This document shows positions 8,541 to 17,112 of a DNA stretch of 64,000 bases, piece by piece (within the stretch, counting starts at the first letter, position 1; each line of letters opens with the position of its first letter). This DNA comes from JAMXLO01 sp037201625 (GTDB taxonomy: Bacteria > Pseudomonadota > Alphaproteobacteria > Acetobacterales > Acetobacteraceae): assembly GCA_037201625.1 (NCBI GenBank), contig JBBCGR010000003.1, positions 2,604,001 through 2,668,000 on the forward strand, in the 5' to 3' direction. A program made the translations under genes and the position numbers. Below the pieces are notes generated by a model, which did no database searches, had not been told where the DNA came from, and was given only the letters and a program-made list of their open reading frames with translations.

Positions 8541-10328
8541 CTACCCACCGCGCGTCTTGGGCGGCAGGTCCAGCCTCAGGTGCAGCTCCTTCAGCCGCGC
8601 CGGCGGGATTTCGGCCGGTGCGGCCATCATCAGGTCCTCGCCCTGCTGGTTCAGCGGGAACAGGATCACCTCGCGGATGTTCGGCTCATCGGCCAGCAGC
8701 ATCACGATGCGGTCGATGCCCGGCGCCGAGCCCCCGTGCGGCGGGGCGCCGTAGCGGAACGCGTTCAGCATGCCGCCGAAGCGCTTCTCCACCTCCTCGG
8801 GCGGATGTCCGGCGATCTCGAAGGCACGGATCATGATGTCTGGGCGATGGTTGCGGATCGCCCCGGACGACAGCTCGATCCCGTTGCAGACGATGTCGTA
8901 CTGGAACGCCTTGATCGTCAGCGGGTCCTGGGTGTTCAGCGCCTCCAGCCCGCCCTGCGGCATGCTGAACGGGTTGTGGCTGAAATCGACCTGCTTCGTC
9001 TCCTCGTTCAGCTCATACATCGGGAAGTCGGTGACCCAGCAGAAGCGGAACGCGTTCGTCTCGGCAAGCTTCAGCTCTTCGGCCAGTCGCGCGCGCACCA
9101 GGCCGGCGAACTTCGCCGCCACGTCCGCCTTGCCGGCGACGAAGAACACCGCATCGCCCGCCGCCAGGCCGCACGCCGCACGGATCGCCTCCGCCCGGTC
9201 GGCCTCCAGGTTGCGCGCGATCGGCCCCTTCGGCCCTTCGGCGTCGTACACGATGTAGCCGAGCCCGCCGGCGCCCTCGGCCTTCGCCCAGTCGTTCAGC
9301 TTGTCGAAGAAGCTGCGCGGCTGGCCCGCCGCACCCGGCGCCGGAATCGCGCGGACGACGCCGCCCGACGCCGCGATCCGCGCGAACAGCCCGAAGCCCG
9401 AGCCGGCGAACTGCGCCGTCACGTCGCTGATGCGCAGCGGGTTGCGCAGGTCCGGCTTGTCCGAGCCGAACTCCAGCATCGCCTGGTCATACGGAATGCG
9501 CCGGAACCCCACCGGATCGACCGCTCGGCCCTCGGCAAATTCCTCGAACACGCCCTGGATCACCGGCTCGATCGTCGCGAACACATCCTCCTGCGTGACG
9601 TAGCTCATTTCGAAGTCGAGCTGATAGAACTCGCCGGGCGAGCGGTCGGCGCGGCTCGCCTCATCGCGGAAGCACGGCGCGATCTGGAAGTAGCGGTCGA
9701 ACCCGGCCACCATCGCCAACTGCTTGAACTGCTGCGGCGCCTGCGGCAACGCATAGAACTTGCCGGGATGCAGCCGGGCCGGCACGAGGAAGGCGCGCGC
9801 GCCCTCGGGGCTGTCGGCGGTCAGGATCGGCGTCTGGAACTCCACGAAGCCGGCCTCGATCATGCGGCGGCGGATGGAGGCGATGACGCCGGCGCGCAGC
9901 ATGATGTTGCGGTGAAGCTTGTCCCGCCGCAGGTCGAGGAAGCGGTATTTCAGCCGGATATCCTCCGGGAAGCGCTCGTCGCCGGCCACCTGCATCGGCA
10001 GCACCTCGGCCGCCGACTGGACGACCAGGTCGGCCACGCGCAACTCGATCTCGCCGGTGGGCAGGCGCGGGTTCACCGTGCCGGCCTCGCGGGTGACCAC
10101 CTGGCCGGTGACGGTGATGACACTTTCCGGGCGGACCGCATCGGCGGCGGCGAAGGCGGGCGAACCCGCCGCGAATACGCACTGGGTGATGCCGTAATGG
10201 TCGCGCAGGTCGATGAACAGCAGACCGCCATGGTCGCGCTTGGCGTGCACCCAGCCGGAGAGGCGGGCCGGCTGGCCGGCGTCGCTGGCGCGCAGCGCGC
10301 CACAGGTGTGGGTACGGTAGGCGTGCAT
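8541..10328 (-). CDS. aspS: Aspartate--tRNA(Asp/Asn) ligase
   Basis: The 595-residue class II synthetase charges tRNA with aspartate in the cytoplasm. It has the N-terminal OB anticodon-binding domain (W-V-H-A-K-R-D-H-G-G-L-L-F-I-D-L-R-D), class II motif 2 (F-R-D-E-A-S-R-A-D-R), a central GAD-like insertion and motif 3 (G-S-A-P-G-I-D-R-I-V-M-L-L). The bacterial-type length and the alphaproteobacterial form of motif 2 suggest a non-discriminating enzyme that also makes Asp-tRNA(Asn). The start at M-H-A-Y-R-T-H-T-C-G is chosen because the 55 upstream residues in the open frame are translated repeat DNA. Confidence 0.97.
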   Translation of the reverse strand: MHAYRTHTCGALRASDAGQPARLSGWVHAKRDHGGLLFIDLRDHYGITQCVFAAGSPAFAAADAVRPESVITVTGQVVTREAGTVNPRLPTGEIELRVADLVVQSAAEVLPMQVAGDERFPEDIRLKYRFLDLRRDKLHRNIMLRAGVIASIRRRMIEAGFVEFQTPILTADSPEGARAFLVPARLHPGKFYALPQAPQQFKQLAMVAGFDRYFQIAPCFRDEASRADRSPGEFYQLDFEMSYVTQEDVFATIEPVIQGVFEEFAEGRAVDPVGFRRIPYDQAMLEFGSDKPDLRNPLRISDVTAQFAGSGFGLFARIAASGGVVRAIPAPGAAGQPRSFFDKLNDWAKAEGAGGLGYIVYDAEGPKGPIARNLEADRAEAIRAACGLAAGDAVFFVAGKADVAAKFAGLVRARLAEELKLAETNAFRFCWVTDFPMYELNEETKQVDFSHNPFSMPQGGLEALNTQDPLTIKAFQYDIVCNGIELSSGAIRNHRPDIMIRAFEIAGHPPEEVEKRFGGMLNAFRYGAPPHGGSAPGIDRIVMLLADEPNIREVILFPLNQQGEDLMMAAPAEIPPARLKELHLRLDLPPKTRGG

Positions 10329-10389
10329 GGCGGTATCCCGGCTGGATCGAGGGCGGGCAGACAAACCCCCTGGGTTCCGGCGAGTCAAG

Positions 10390-10490
10390 GCGGGGCGCTG
10401 CCCCGAGCCCCGCCTGGAGGCGTTGCCTCCAGGACCTCCAGCAAAGGCGGAGCCTTTGCAATCCCGGACCTGGCCTGGGGGACGGGCTGA
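10390..10490. repeat. GC-rich multi-hairpin repeat, copy 1
   Basis: A chain of short inverted repeats: GGGGCGCTGCCCC, TGGAGGCGTTGCCTCCA and AAAGGCGGAGCCTTT. Related copies lie at 25334-25412 and, inverted, at 25440-25543. This copy lies upstream of aspS (which is on the minus strand) and occupies most of the gap to the next gene. Confidence 0.75.
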
Positions 10491-10566
10491 CACCCCGAGG
10501 GCTTCATCTTCGTCTCAGTGATGGCTGCCGCGAGACTCCGTCGCTCTGCATGGGACATCGGGCCAC

Positions 10567-11196
10567 CTATGCGGCGTTCTGGTGGCGGCCGGCACTGCGC
10601 AGGAGGGCGGCGACGATCGCCGGCTCCGGCGGGCCGAAGTCGAGCCGCGCGGGCAGGCCGCCGGCGGCGCGGATGCGCGCGGCGCGGTCGGGATACATCA
10701 CCACATAGGTCGCGGCCTCGGCGTCCGGGTCCGCGGGCGGCGGTTCGGCTTCGGGCTGGGACGCAGAGGGCGGTGGCAGGGGCACCGAGACGTCCTGGAA
10801 CCAGTAGCCGGCGCGCTCCATCGCGGCGGGGTGCATCGCGGCCTCCTGCTTTTCGCGGGTGGCCTGGATGCGGAGCAGCGCGCGCAGCGCGGCGTCCGAC
10901 TGGCGGGACATCGATGTGGCCTGGGCGCGGCACCGGCGGCGTTCGTCGGGATCGTCCACGGCGAGGCCGGCCGAGCGCAGGCAGTCGGCCACGTGGGCGT
11001 CCATGGCGACGATGCGGGCGGCGAGACGTGCCTCGAACGCGTCGACGGGGTTGAGGGCGGCGGCCGCTGCCATGGCGGCTTCGTCGCGTATCGCGCGGGC
11101 GGCGGGGGCGTCGGTGACCGGCGGCGGCAGGCCGCCGCAGAGGATGTTGAAGATGTCGCGGGCGAGAGGGTCGGGGAGGGAGGTTTCGATGTGCAT
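10567..11196 (-). CDS. Hypothetical protein
   Basis: The 209-residue soluble product is Ala/Arg-rich in the first 120 residues (predicted helical, with R-A-I-R-D-E-A-A-M-A-A-A-A). A Pro-rich linker follows (P-L-P-P-P-S-A-S-Q-P-E-A-E-P-P-P), then a short conserved-looking tail (Y-V-V-M-Y-P-D-R-A-A-R-I-R-A-A). I do not recognise the family. A 9-bp perfect inverted repeat lies just upstream of the ATG, and a TTGACA on this strand near 11253-11258 may be its promoter. Codon use is like the GC-rich core, unlike the neighbouring RT island. Confidence 0.65.
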   Translation of the reverse strand: MHIETSLPDPLARDIFNILCGGLPPPVTDAPAARAIRDEAAMAAAAALNPVDAFEARLAARIVAMDAHVADCLRSAGLAVDDPDERRRCRAQATSMSRQSDAALRALLRIQATREKQEAAMHPAAMERAGYWFQDVSVPLPPPSASQPEAEPPPADPDAEAATYVVMYPDRAARIRAAGGLPARLDFGPPEPAIVAALLRSAGRHQNAA

Positions 11197-11204
11197 GGGG
11201 TTCG

Positions 11205-11230
11205 CCGCTGGTTCTGGGGGTAACCAGCGG
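11205..11230. promoter_or_regulatory. 9-bp perfect inverted repeat before hypothetical gene
   Basis: CCGCTGGTT and AACCAGCGG are separated by 8 nt and lie 8 nt upstream of the minus-strand ATG at 11196. In the transcript this would be a hairpin in the 5' leader, or a protein-binding dyad in DNA. Role unknown. Confidence 0.4.
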
Positions 11231-11395
11231 ATGTGGGTGTTAGTAAGAATGATGTCAATGTTAGAGGGGCGGCCTTGGGATCGCTGCCATTCCCCAGGTT
11301 ATCAGAGGCACCCACACTCACAATCGGCCTCCAAGGTAACTGCCTGACCGCAACAACATGCGCCACGTCGCCTATTCGCCCTTTCGTCGGATTTA

Positions 11396-11424
11396 TTGAA
11401 CATCCCCGCGAAAAGTCGTACAAT
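11396..11424 (+). promoter_or_regulatory. Consensus sigma70 promoter of the RT island
   Basis: TTGAAC and TACAAT are separated by exactly 17 bp, an unusually good sigma70 match for this GC-rich genome. Transcription would start near 11431 and read through both 101-bp repeats towards the reverse transcriptase. Confidence 0.6.
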
Positions 11425-11502
11425 GTCCGAGTCGGCTTCGGTCTGTTCATTTCTCGACCGGCCATAGTGTACGCGGACAGGTCAGGACGCCCGAGTTCAG
11501 GT

Positions 11503-11603
11503 TATCGTCGCGCCACCAATGGCGTGCAGGTGCCCAGGCATCATCGGTCGCCCCGCCCAGGTGAAACGGAATTCGTGGCTGGCAACGCGTCAGCTGCGAA
11601 AAC
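11503..11603 (+). repeat. 101-bp perfect direct repeat, copy 1
   Basis: Identical over all 101 bases to 11878-11978; the copies start 375 bp apart. The repeat contains a small hairpin (CGCCA-CCAA-TGGCG). The absence of any mismatch implies recent duplication or active maintenance. Confidence 0.95.
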
Positions 11604-11877
11604 CCGGAAGGTCCGCAGGCTCGCTGAGCCCTCCGGCTGCAAGGTCGGTCAAAAGGGAGCTAGGCTACACATGCAGGGGCAGGGAGTAGAGAGGGGACAG
11701 GAACGGAGGACGCCAGGTCGGCGTCGCGCGACGGCTCTTGTACTTGCCGCCTTAGTGGCGTATCATACGCTCGGGGCTCTAAGTGCAGCGCCCGCGTTGT
11801 TCGTGGTGGTTCACGCTCAGCTGAGCGTGGACGGCTGGGGGCAAGGCGAACCTGGTATTGGCGACAAAAGGCCTGAC

Positions 11878-11978
11878 TATCGTCGCGCCACCAATGGCGT
11901 GCAGGTGCCCAGGCATCATCGGTCGCCCCGCCCAGGTGAAACGGAATTCGTGGCTGGCAACGCGTCAGCTGCGAAAAC
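11878..11978 (+). repeat. 101-bp perfect direct repeat, copy 2
   Basis: Second identical copy. It ends 68 bp before the RT start codon and is followed by a short hairpin with a 5-bp stem (AGCCG/CGGCT). Confidence 0.95.
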
Positions 11979-12046
11979 AGTGAGAAGCCGCACGGCTGAG
12001 GGCACAAGACAGGCGTGCGGGGAGCTGGGTATGCGCGGAGGGCGGG

Positions 12047-13255
12047 ATGGCTTCGACCGCTCTTGACCGTCTGATTTCGGTCGCTAACCTTAGGGAAGTT
12101 TGGAAAGAGTACAAACCACGCGCGGCCGGATCGGCCGCAGGCATTGATGGCGTCACCCCAAGACAATTCGACGACAATCTAACACAGTGGATCGCCCGAA
12201 TTCAGGAAGAAGTCAGAAAGGGCTATGTATTCTCCGCACTGAGAGGCGTATCTGTTCCTAAGAAGGATCCGACAAAGTTCCGGATAATCTGTGTTCCCAC
12301 CATCAAGGATCGAGTTGTTCAACGCGCTCTGCTGCGTGCGATCGAAGGCAAAGCCACCCGCCTACGAATTGCCAACGATGTAAGCTTTGGCTTTGTCAAA
12401 GATACGCCAGGCACCAAGCGAGGTGCGGCGGCGGCGCGTGCCGTAGCGATCCGGCATCGCCAAGCCAAGCCTTGGGCTTTCAAAGCCGATATTGCGTCAT
12501 TCTTCGATCGGATAGATCGACAAGCTCTGATCGTAAGCTTTCGGAAATCATTCCAGCTCCGGTCACTCACCTCCCTAGTATCTGCGGCGGTGGCTTGTGA
12601 AGTAGATGATCACGACCCGCGTATCCGCAGAGTACTCTCCGAGAGTGGCATTAAACGTGGCGAAGGCTTACGACAAGGTATGCCTCTTTCTCCAATACTA
12701 TCGAATTTTCTGCTGCGCGATTTCGACCGTGCCTTCATAACGGCAGGTTACGATCTAGTGCGGTATGCTGACGATCTCATTATCTTGGCGTCCACACCCG
12801 AAGAGAGCGCAGATGCTGAGGTACTTACCCGGACAGAGTTATTAAAGCTTGGTCTAGGACTAAGTGAACAGAAGACTGAAATACGGACACCGGCCGAACC
12901 GGTCGAGTTCCTGGGGATGGAATTGGCCCCTAAACCTGGAACGCCTAGGTATTGCCTCACAATATCGAAACAGCAGCAAACGAAGATCCGTGAGCAGTTT
13001 ACGAAATTTCATGATGTTGATCTGGTTATGAAGGAGGATTTAAATCTACCAAAGCTACTCCAGCGCCTGGAAAATATGAAATCGGGCTACCGCACCGCTT
13101 ATCAAGCGGCTGACAATTTCCGAATGCTCAGTGCTCAGCTCGATCAATGGGCAGGAAACTGCATCACCAAAGTCTACACATCGATGTTTAGTGCAAAGTC
13201 GGTTCAGGAGCTGACACGGACACAACGCCGGTTTCTACTGTTGCCGCAAGTGTAA
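12047..13255 (+). CDS. Stand-alone reverse transcriptase
   Basis: The 402-residue RNA-directed DNA polymerase has RT blocks in order: G-I-D-G-V-T-P near 32-38, P-T-I-K-D-R-V-V-Q-R-A-L-L (84-96), catalytic F-K-A-D-I-A-S-F-F-D (Asp148), R-Q-G-M-P-L-S-P-I-L-S-N (209-220), Y-A-D-D (240-243) and F-L-G (288-290). About 110 residues of thumb follow. No maturase X domain, endonuclease or protease is present. RQGMPLSP argues against a diversity-generating retroelement RT, and the NAxxH/VTG features of classical retron RTs are not obvious, so it looks group-II-like or an unknown-group RT. Start: GGAGG 5 nt before ATG. Its GC is markedly lower than the neighbours', a sign of transfer. Confidence 0.93.
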   Translation: MASTALDRLISVANLREVWKEYKPRAAGSAAGIDGVTPRQFDDNLTQWIARIQEEVRKGYVFSALRGVSVPKKDPTKFRIICVPTIKDRVVQRALLRAIEGKATRLRIANDVSFGFVKDTPGTKRGAAAARAVAIRHRQAKPWAFKADIASFFDRIDRQALIVSFRKSFQLRSLTSLVSAAVACEVDDHDPRIRRVLSESGIKRGEGLRQGMPLSPILSNFLLRDFDRAFITAGYDLVRYADDLIILASTPEESADAEVLTRTELLKLGLGLSEQKTEIRTPAEPVEFLGMELAPKPGTPRYCLTISKQQQTKIREQFTKFHDVDLVMKEDLNLPKLLQRLENMKSGYRTAYQAADNFRMLSAQLDQWAGNCITKVYTSMFSAKSVQELTRTQRRFLLLPQV

Positions 13256-13516
13256 ATAGAATTGGTTGTTGTAGGGGTTGGACCCAGGCTGTCGGAATGC
13301 GTTGAAGTAATACAAGGGATCCGGCCACCGTCCGCAACGTCCTGTAAGACCTACTTCGGACGACGTTGATGACAGGCAAAAATGGCGCTGGATCCATACC
13401 GCCACCGTAACCCTGTCCCGCCCGCACATACCACGGCGCCCTTCCAGCACCGCAAGCCGCACCGCCGACGTCAGCCGCACGGCAATCCTGTCGCACCTGC
13501 ACCGCGCGGGCTCTAA

Positions 13517-13664
13517 CAGGCTGCTGAAGAACGCCTTTCGGCCACCGCCCGGGATATATTGATTCGCGCGTGATGCCCGGCGCGAAACGGTGATGCGCCT
13601 ACGAGGAGTCTGCGATTCATTTCCGTCACTCGTTGCCTGCTCGCCGGACTTTTTCAGCAGCCTG
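13517..13664. mobile_element. MITE-like element with 15-bp terminal inverted repeats
   Basis: The 148-bp element starts CAGGCTGCTGAAGAA and ends with the inverted form of CAGGCTGCTGAAAAA (14 of 15 match). It is flanked by a perfect CTAA duplication (13513-13516 and 13665-13668). The CTAA target and 4-bp duplication are typical of IS5-group insertion; no transposase is inside. The flanks 13256-13512 and 13665-13951 hold no gene I can support. Confidence 0.75.
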
Positions 13665-13951
13665 CTAAGAGTATCGACTACCCTCGGTGCAACGATGTCG
13701 CACATCGTCGGACTATGGCGCACCCTCCAACAACAGGCGTCCGCGATACCGCATGGCGGAGCCCCGTTATTGATCAGAACGGACAAAATTCCAGTAGTCG
13801 ACCAACTCGCGCAGTGCGTATCGGCCGGGATACTGCGCGCGGCTTGCCCACTTCAACATGCAGCATCTGCATGTGGGCAGACGCGCCACGGCATGAACGA
13901 TAGCCGCGCTGACAACCCATATGTTCCGCAGGTGTCATAGGAGCATCTGCC

Positions 13952-14203
13952 ATGAGAACCGCACGCAACCTGCTTCCAGCGCTGGCCCTGCTGATGACGA
14001 CGGCGGTCGCGCAGGCCGAGCCGCAGATCTCCGCGCCCGGCGCCACGACCTTCGGCGGCAGCGCCATCAGCACTGCCCCCATCGTGTCGCAGCGGCCGAG
14101 GCCATTGGCAACCTTCGGCAACCTCGCAGTCGGCATCTGGGCGCCTGTCCCCGCACCGTACGACGTGACGGCCAACCGGACGCTGGCGGACAATCCTCAG
14201 TAG
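13952..14203 (+). CDS. Small secreted hypothetical protein
   Basis: The 83-residue product has a textbook Sec signal peptide (M-R-T-A-R-N then a hydrophobic core, cleavage after V-A-Q-A). The mature part of about 60 residues is Pro/Ala/Gly-rich and lacks cysteine. An AGGAG Shine-Dalgarno lies about 9 nt before the ATG. The role is unknown; it should be periplasmic or exported. No partner gene is adjacent. Confidence 0.6.
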   Translation: MRTARNLLPALALLMTTAVAQAEPQISAPGATTFGGSAISTAPIVSQRPRPLATFGNLAVGIWAPVPAPYDVTANRTLADNPQ

Positions 14204-15118
14204 CGTTGCCTTCGAGGCCCGCGGCCGCTGCCGTTACCCGGCAACGGCGCTCCGGCATCCGGGGTCATCGCGCCGCCGTCGAGTGCCGCTACTGGCCTTC
14301 GGCGGATGCGGCGTTCGACCGATACCGGGCCAGACTTTGTCGGAATCGGGAGCGCCTGGCTACGCCAAGCCAGAGACTTCCTTCGGCCGGCGCCAACCGG
14401 TTGGGACGACCATCGTGCTTTCCCGCGACCGGACACGGCTCGCCACCTGACGACCGTGCGTGCCCATCCGCCTTGATCGTGCCCGGGACATGTCATGTTG
14501 CGCCAAGGCGACGCGTGTTCGGACCGTCGGCGCCAGACAATGAGCCGGCCACGCACATTCCTCGGCGCACGCGGACCTCGACGCACCGCCTCGCCCCCCA
14601 TGCATAGAGTGTCGTCCGATCCACGAGCGCGTTCCGCATCGCTCCCGCGAAGCCGGCCAAGCTGACCTCGGCCCTAACGGCCAACGCCACCGCAACGCCG
14701 CGCCGGTCCATGCACCGCCATGGCAACGCGGTCATGAGGAGCGTTGCCGGGAGCACCGCAACATCGCCCGTAGTCGGCGAAGCTGCATCGTCCGTCGGCC
14801 GACCAAAGGTCGCCACCGTCGACGAGGCGTAACACCCCCGCTTCCGGACCTGACACTACGGCGCGCACCAAGGACAAACGTCTCGTCCTTGTCGCCAACG
14901 ATCATCTTCCGATGCAGCGCCTGTCCGCGGAGGACAAGCCGTACCCTCCGCACCACGCAAGCGTCCCACCGACAAACCCGGGCAGAGGATCAACGCCATC
15001 GCGCCGTCTGAACGGACATTGTCCAACGTTGCGGCGTGTGATGCACTCCCGCCATCCATCGGGCTGCGCGATCGGATGGATCTTGCGTTCCTCGTTATCC
15101 CACGACACAGGGCGGGTC
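14204..15118. other. 915-bp stretch without a supportable gene
   Basis: Several overlapping open frames exist on both strands. None has a recognisable motif, a good ribosome site or protein-like composition. It may be decayed mobile or coding DNA. No tRNA or clear repeat was seen. Confidence 0.5.
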
Positions 15119-16726
15119 ATGACCGGTCGGACAGGCGGCGAACTCATCCAGGACTTCCTGGAGACGTACGAAATTCCCTTCGTCTTCGGCAATCCGGGCA
15201 CAACAGAAACGACATTCCTTGCAGCCGTCGCGGCATCGAAGGCCACCTATATCCTGTCGTTGCACGAATCGAGCGCGGTCGGCATTGCCGCCGGCTACGC
15301 GCTCATCACCGGCAAGCCGTCCATCGTCAGCCTGCACACCTATCCGGGCCTGGCGAACGGCATGTTCAATATGCGCAATGCGCTGATGTCCGGGGTGCCG
15401 CTGCTGGTCATCAACGGGCAGCAGGATTCACGCTTCCTGATTCACAACCCGGTCCTCGGCGCGCCCAACGTGCAGCTTGCGGAGACCGCCAGCAAATACG
15501 CCTATGAGGTGACCCGCACCGACGACCTCGCCGTGGCGCTGCAGCGCTGCTACCTGCAGGCGAGGCTGCAACCGACAGGTCCGGTCTTCCTGTCGATCCC
15601 CATGAACTTCATGCTGGAGCAGACCGGGAACACGACGTTCAAGACGACGCGGATCATCGAGGACGCGGTGCCGCGCGCCCTCGCCGACGTGTCGCAGGCC
15701 CTGCAGGCCGTTCCTTCAGGCAGGCTCGCCATCGTCACCGATTATGCGGTCGGCGCCGCGCATGCCGTTGGCGCCGTGGGCCGCATCGCAACGGCGCTCG
15801 GTGCGAGCCTCTTTGCTGCGCCCTTCCATGTCCAGGGCACCGTCGATCCGCTGCATCCGAACTTCCGCGGCCAGCTTCCTCCGACCACCAGGGAGATCAA
15901 TGAAACGCTGAGCCGCTATCACACGATGCTGTTGATCGGCGAGAAGATCGATACGTTCACCTATAATGGCCTCGCAGCGATACCGGGCGATTTGCAGGTG
16001 ATCCAGATTGCGCCTGCCGGCAGCCAGCTTGGCTTCGATTATCCCTGCGACATCGCGGTGCTCGGCGAGATCAACGCGACCTTGGATGCGCTTGCGACGC
16101 TGATCGGCGCACCGGCCGGAACGATGGGGGAGCGGATCGCCGATGTGGCGGGGCTGGAGGCGCAGTATTCGTCCTCCGGCAAACGCCCCACCGATGCCCT
16201 GATCCTCGGCGTGCTGCGTCATCTCGATCGGGCGACCCATATCATCACCGAGGGCTCGTCCGAGGACCCGATCGTGCAGGACATGGCCGTCAGGCTTGGC
16301 TTTCGCGATGTCCACTTCTCGCCGCGTGGCGGAGGGCTGGGCTGGGCCATGCCGCTCGGCGTCGGCATCGGGCTGGCGACGGGAAAGCACGCCGTCTGCT
16401 TCGTTGGTGATGGCGGCAGTCTCTTTTCGATCCATGCGCTGTGGACGGCGGCGAAGTATGCCATCCCATCCATCTTTGTCTGCTTCGTGAACCACGAATA
16501 CCGGTTGCTGAAGGACCTGTGGTGCAACGTGATGGGCACGACGATCGAGACCACCCGGTTCGTCGGCCTCGACTTCGCCAATCCCAATCTGGACATGCAG
16601 CGCATTGCCGAGGGGTTCGGGGCACGGACTGAACGGATCGGAGATCGTGAGTCGATCGGCGAGGTCCTCGATCGCGCGCTGGCGCATCCGGGACCGAGTT
16701 TCCTGATCATCGATCGCGAGCCTTGA
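15119..16726 (+). CDS. Thiamine-diphosphate enzyme, benzoylformate decarboxylase-like
   Basis: The 535-residue protein has the three-domain layout of ThDP decarboxylases and acetolactate synthases. The N-terminal domain has F-G-N-P-G-T-T-E (activating Glu30) and L-H-E-S-S-A-V-G-I-A-A-G-Y-A, which matches benzoylformate decarboxylase around its active-site His70 (here His49). The C-terminal cofactor motif starts G-D-G-G-S-L-F-S-I and ends V-N-H where N-N is usual. The likely reaction is decarboxylation of a 2-oxo acid, or carboligation; the substrate is unknown. The frame is open upstream, but the family N-terminus fits ATG 15119. It is followed 35 bp later by two NHLP-like genes, an unusual pairing. 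Confidence 0.88.
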   Translation: MTGRTGGELIQDFLETYEIPFVFGNPGTTETTFLAAVAASKATYILSLHESSAVGIAAGYALITGKPSIVSLHTYPGLANGMFNMRNALMSGVPLLVINGQQDSRFLIHNPVLGAPNVQLAETASKYAYEVTRTDDLAVALQRCYLQARLQPTGPVFLSIPMNFMLEQTGNTTFKTTRIIEDAVPRALADVSQALQAVPSGRLAIVTDYAVGAAHAVGAVGRIATALGASLFAAPFHVQGTVDPLHPNFRGQLPPTTREINETLSRYHTMLLIGEKIDTFTYNGLAAIPGDLQVIQIAPAGSQLGFDYPCDIAVLGEINATLDALATLIGAPAGTMGERIADVAGLEAQYSSSGKRPTDALILGVLRHLDRATHIITEGSSEDPIVQDMAVRLGFRDVHFSPRGGGLGWAMPLGVGIGLATGKHAVCFVGDGGSLFSIHALWTAAKYAIPSIFVCFVNHEYRLLKDLWCNVMGTTIETTRFVGLDFANPNLDMQRIAEGFGARTERIGDRESIGEVLDRALAHPGPSFLIIDREP

Positions 16727-16761
16727 GCGCCGGCGAGCCCGACGCACGGAGGGAGGATAAA

Positions 16762-17112
16762 GTGTCGAACGAAACCAAAGCTGTGGGGGAGACCTCGCTG
16801 GAACGACGCCTGGTGGAACTCGCCTGGACGGATCCCGCCTTCGCCGAACTGCTGCGGCAGGATCCGCGACAGGCGCTGGCCACGATCGGCGTGGAGGTCT
16901 CGCCCGGCGTCAAGATCGATGTCCGGCAGCAGCGGCGCGACACGCTTTACTTCGTGATCCCGCCGCTCGCGCCGAAACCCGAGGATGCGGGGAGAGTGAT
17001 CAATCAGATGGATCTGTGGAACAGCGGCGACCTGTTCTGCTGGATCATGCCGCAGGCCCTCAAGCTGGAGTTGTTGCGCATGCGCCAGAGCTTCCGGAAG
17101 AACAACCCATGA
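16762..17112 (+). CDS. NHLP (nitrile hydratase leader)-like small protein 1
   Basis: The 116-residue protein matches the leader segment seen in nitrile hydratase alpha-like RiPP precursors: W-T-D-P-A-F-A-E-L-L-R-Q-D-P, A-L-A-T-I-G-V-E-V, then D-T-L-Y-F-V-I-P-P. After this comes a 45-residue tail with one Cys (G-D-L-F-C-W-I-M-P) and a basic end. The start is GTG 16762, set by GGGAGG 5 nt upstream; an earlier TTG overlaps the previous gene but has no ribosome site. The tail lacks a double-Gly cleavage site and is not rich in Ser/Thr/Cys, so it may be a subunit or carrier rather than a RiPP precursor. Confidence 0.75.
   Translation: MSNETKAVGETSLERRLVELAWTDPAFAELLRQDPRQALATIGVEVSPGVKIDVRQQRRDTLYFVIPPLAPKPEDAGRVINQMDLWNSGDLFCWIMPQALKLELLRMRQSFRKNNP

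Larger units (their letters stand above)
11431..12046 (+). ncRNA. Candidate structured leader / non-coding RNA of the RT locus
   Basis: This is the predicted transcript from the promoter to the RT start codon. It holds two identical 101-nt repeats. The first (ending 11603) is followed at once by a nested hairpin (11604-11636, CCGGAAGG paired with CCTCCGG around GGCTC/GAGCC). The second (ending 11978) is followed by AGCCG-CA-CGGCT (11986-11997). Between them lie an 18-bp perfect palindrome (11812-11829) and a 13-bp one (11758-11770). A long open frame crosses the region, but its composition is not protein-like and I regard it as fortuitous. Retrons and some defence-associated RTs have such an RNA upstream of the RT; the role here is inferred. 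Confidence 0.45.

Noticed and set aside
11503..11978. Diversity-generating retroelement (template/variable repeat pair)
   Set aside because: The two repeats are identical with no adenine-directed changes, and the RT has RQGMPLSP rather than the DGR-type SQ motif. No variable target protein end is seen.
11233..12066. 277-codon open frame crossing both 101-bp repeats
   Set aside because: Composition is not protein-like, there is no ribosome site or family motif, and it runs into the RT start in another frame. Better explained as a structured non-coding leader.
12047..13255. Group II intron protein
   Set aside because: No maturase or endonuclease domain follows the RT, and no domain V-like hairpin is seen downstream.
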